A DNA stretch of 6,617 bases from JBFMFE01 sp040752295 (GTDB taxonomy: Bacteria; UBP15; UBA6099; JBFMBQ01), in contig JBFMFE010000277.1 of NCBI GenBank assembly GCA_040752295.1, positions 1-6,617 on the forward strand, given 5' to 3'. The notes below the pieces were generated by a model, which saw nothing but the letters and a program-made list of their open reading frames with translations, was not told the origin of the DNA and ran no database searches. This document shows positions 6,033-6,617 of the stretch, in pieces; within the stretch, counting starts at the first letter, position 1; every line of letters starts with the position of its first letter. A program made the translations under genes and the position numbers.

Positions 6033-6202
6033 GGAGTGCGGCGAGCAATCGCCGCCTTGATTTTTCTTGATTTTTCGCGCTCCGCGCGAAAGTGAAGGCG
6101 GCAATGCCTTGCCGCCTGCCTGTGCCGCCTGCCTGGCTGGCAGACAGGTTGGCACCTGTCTGCGTGCGGGCACGCACAGGCAGGCGGCGGACAGGCACTC
6201 CA
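6032..6202. mobile_element. MITE-like palindromic element containing repeat copy 3
   Basis: A 171-bp block bounded by perfect 8-bp inverted repeats TGGAGTGC (6032-6039) and GCACTCCA (6195-6202). Inside, in order: GCGGCGA-GCAA-TCGCCGC (6038-6055), a tandem TTGATTTTTC doublet (6057-6076), TTTCGCGC-TCC-GCGCGAAA (6073-6091), AGGCGGCAA-TGCC-TTGCCGCCT (6096-6117), then the CCTGCCTG/CAGGCAGG repeat core (6112-6192) shared with copies 1 and 2. All three small hairpins are perfect. It has no coding capacity that looks real and no obvious target-site duplication. It separates the RAYT-type transposase from the truncated reading frame. Confidence 0.6.
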
Positions 6203-6242
6203 AGGAGATTCCTCAAAACATTTCATTTAGCGTTCGCCTTCA

Positions 6243-6617
6243 CTAATAATCATCCATGACACGGATCCGGCTCGTGCCGAAACTCGTTACGGTTTTATAA
6301 AATGAGTTGCCTGCTGTCCTCTCGAACCAGGCTGCGGAACACCATTTATAATCCGCTGCCTTTTGAACAATCCCGTGATGCTCCGGGTTGAAATGAACGT
6401 ATTTCAGTCTGGCGAAGTAGGATTTCTGATACGTGATATGCGAATCCCAATACTGATACCACACTTTTCTCCCCGCCGCGCCGTCCATCGCGTTAAGCCT
6501 TGTCGCCGTTATCCTATGAACATTGTATATAAATTCGCGCATAGTTTCGGGTTCTTTCGGCGATACAGCAACGAAATGATAATGATTGCTAATTACCGCC
6601 CATGCCTGCAATTCCCA
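6243..6617 (-). CDS. IS200/RAYT-type Y1 (HUH) transposase, N-terminus cut by window edge
   Basis: The C-terminal 124 residues of a Y1_Tnp-family single-strand DNA transposase, in the REP-associated tyrosine transposase style. The visible part starts W-E-L-Q-A-W-A-V-I-S-N-H-Y-H-F, whose H-Y-H (His codons at 6584-6582 and 6578-6576) is the metal-binding HUH motif. Next come W-Y-Q-Y-W-D-S-H-I-T-Y-Q-K-S-Y-F-A-R-L-K-Y-V-H-F (from about residue 52) and N-P-E-H-H-G-I-V with a following Y-K-W-C-S-A-A-W-F, typical of the C-terminal half of RAYTs; the nucleophilic Tyr should be one of those around F-A-R-L-K-Y. The frame is open through the edge, so the TTG near 6611 is not the start. The frame stays open to the normal-looking TAG at 6245-6243. 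Palindromic repeats lie directly downstream, as is typical for RAYT genes. Confidence 0.85.
   Translation of the reverse strand, partial: WELQAWAVISNHYHFVAVSPKEPETMREFIYNVHRITATRLNAMDGAAGRKVWYQYWDSHITYQKSYFARLKYVHFNPEHHGIVQKAADYKWCSAAWFERTAGNSFYKTVTSFGTSRIRVMDDY

Noticed and set aside
5900..6226. Overlapping minus-strand frames of about 90-108 codons between transposase and nuclease-like gene
   Set aside because: Most of each translation is the palindromic repeat (Pro/Ala/Cys/Arg-rich). Only the last 33 codons of one frame look coding, and these are reported as a remnant.

Overview
This window looks like a moderately high-GC chromosomal segment from a Gram-negative-type, probably uncultured bacterium. 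It joins conserved housekeeping genes to a more accessory, more AT-rich right end. No gene fixes the phylum. The secreted GH51 glycosidase, the GC-rich nested palindromes and the RAYT-type transposase would fit an environmental polysaccharide degrader, possibly of the PVC group, but that is only an impression.

Left part (1-3373): the minus strand carries the first 703 codons of an ATP-dependent protease Lon, cut by the window edge just after the catalytic serine. Divergently, behind a plus-strand hairpin with a T8 tract and a good sigma-70-type promoter, lies a stretch of about 185 nt that folds like 6S RNA (ssrS), the regulator of RNA polymerase holoenzyme. Its terminator-like T-run ends 5 nt before the longest reading frame of a small thioredoxin-like protein with an atypical W-C-K-S-C active site. 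A type II 3-dehydroquinate dehydratase (aroQ, shikimate pathway) follows, with an excellent ribosome binding site.

Middle part (3374-5340): a secreted GH51 alpha-L-arabinofuranosidase lies on the minus strand. Its promoter sits so close to the start codon that the mRNA may be almost leaderless. Its stop codon lies in the first bases of a GC-rich palindromic repeat. A diverged copy of the repeat lies upstream of its promoter.

Right part (5326-6617): a minus-strand two-gene module, a small nuclease-toxin-like protein overlapping a DUF2283 protein, ends at a hairpin terminator. Upstream of it are a short truncated reading frame, a 171-bp MITE-like element with perfect 8-bp terminal inverted repeats that contains the third repeat copy, and the C-terminal part of an IS200/RAYT-type Y1 transposase cut by the window edge. 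RAYT enzymes are known to mobilise REP palindromes, so the transposase and the repeat family may form one system.

The least obvious items are the 6S RNA, the repeat/RAYT set and the overlapping DUF2283 pair.
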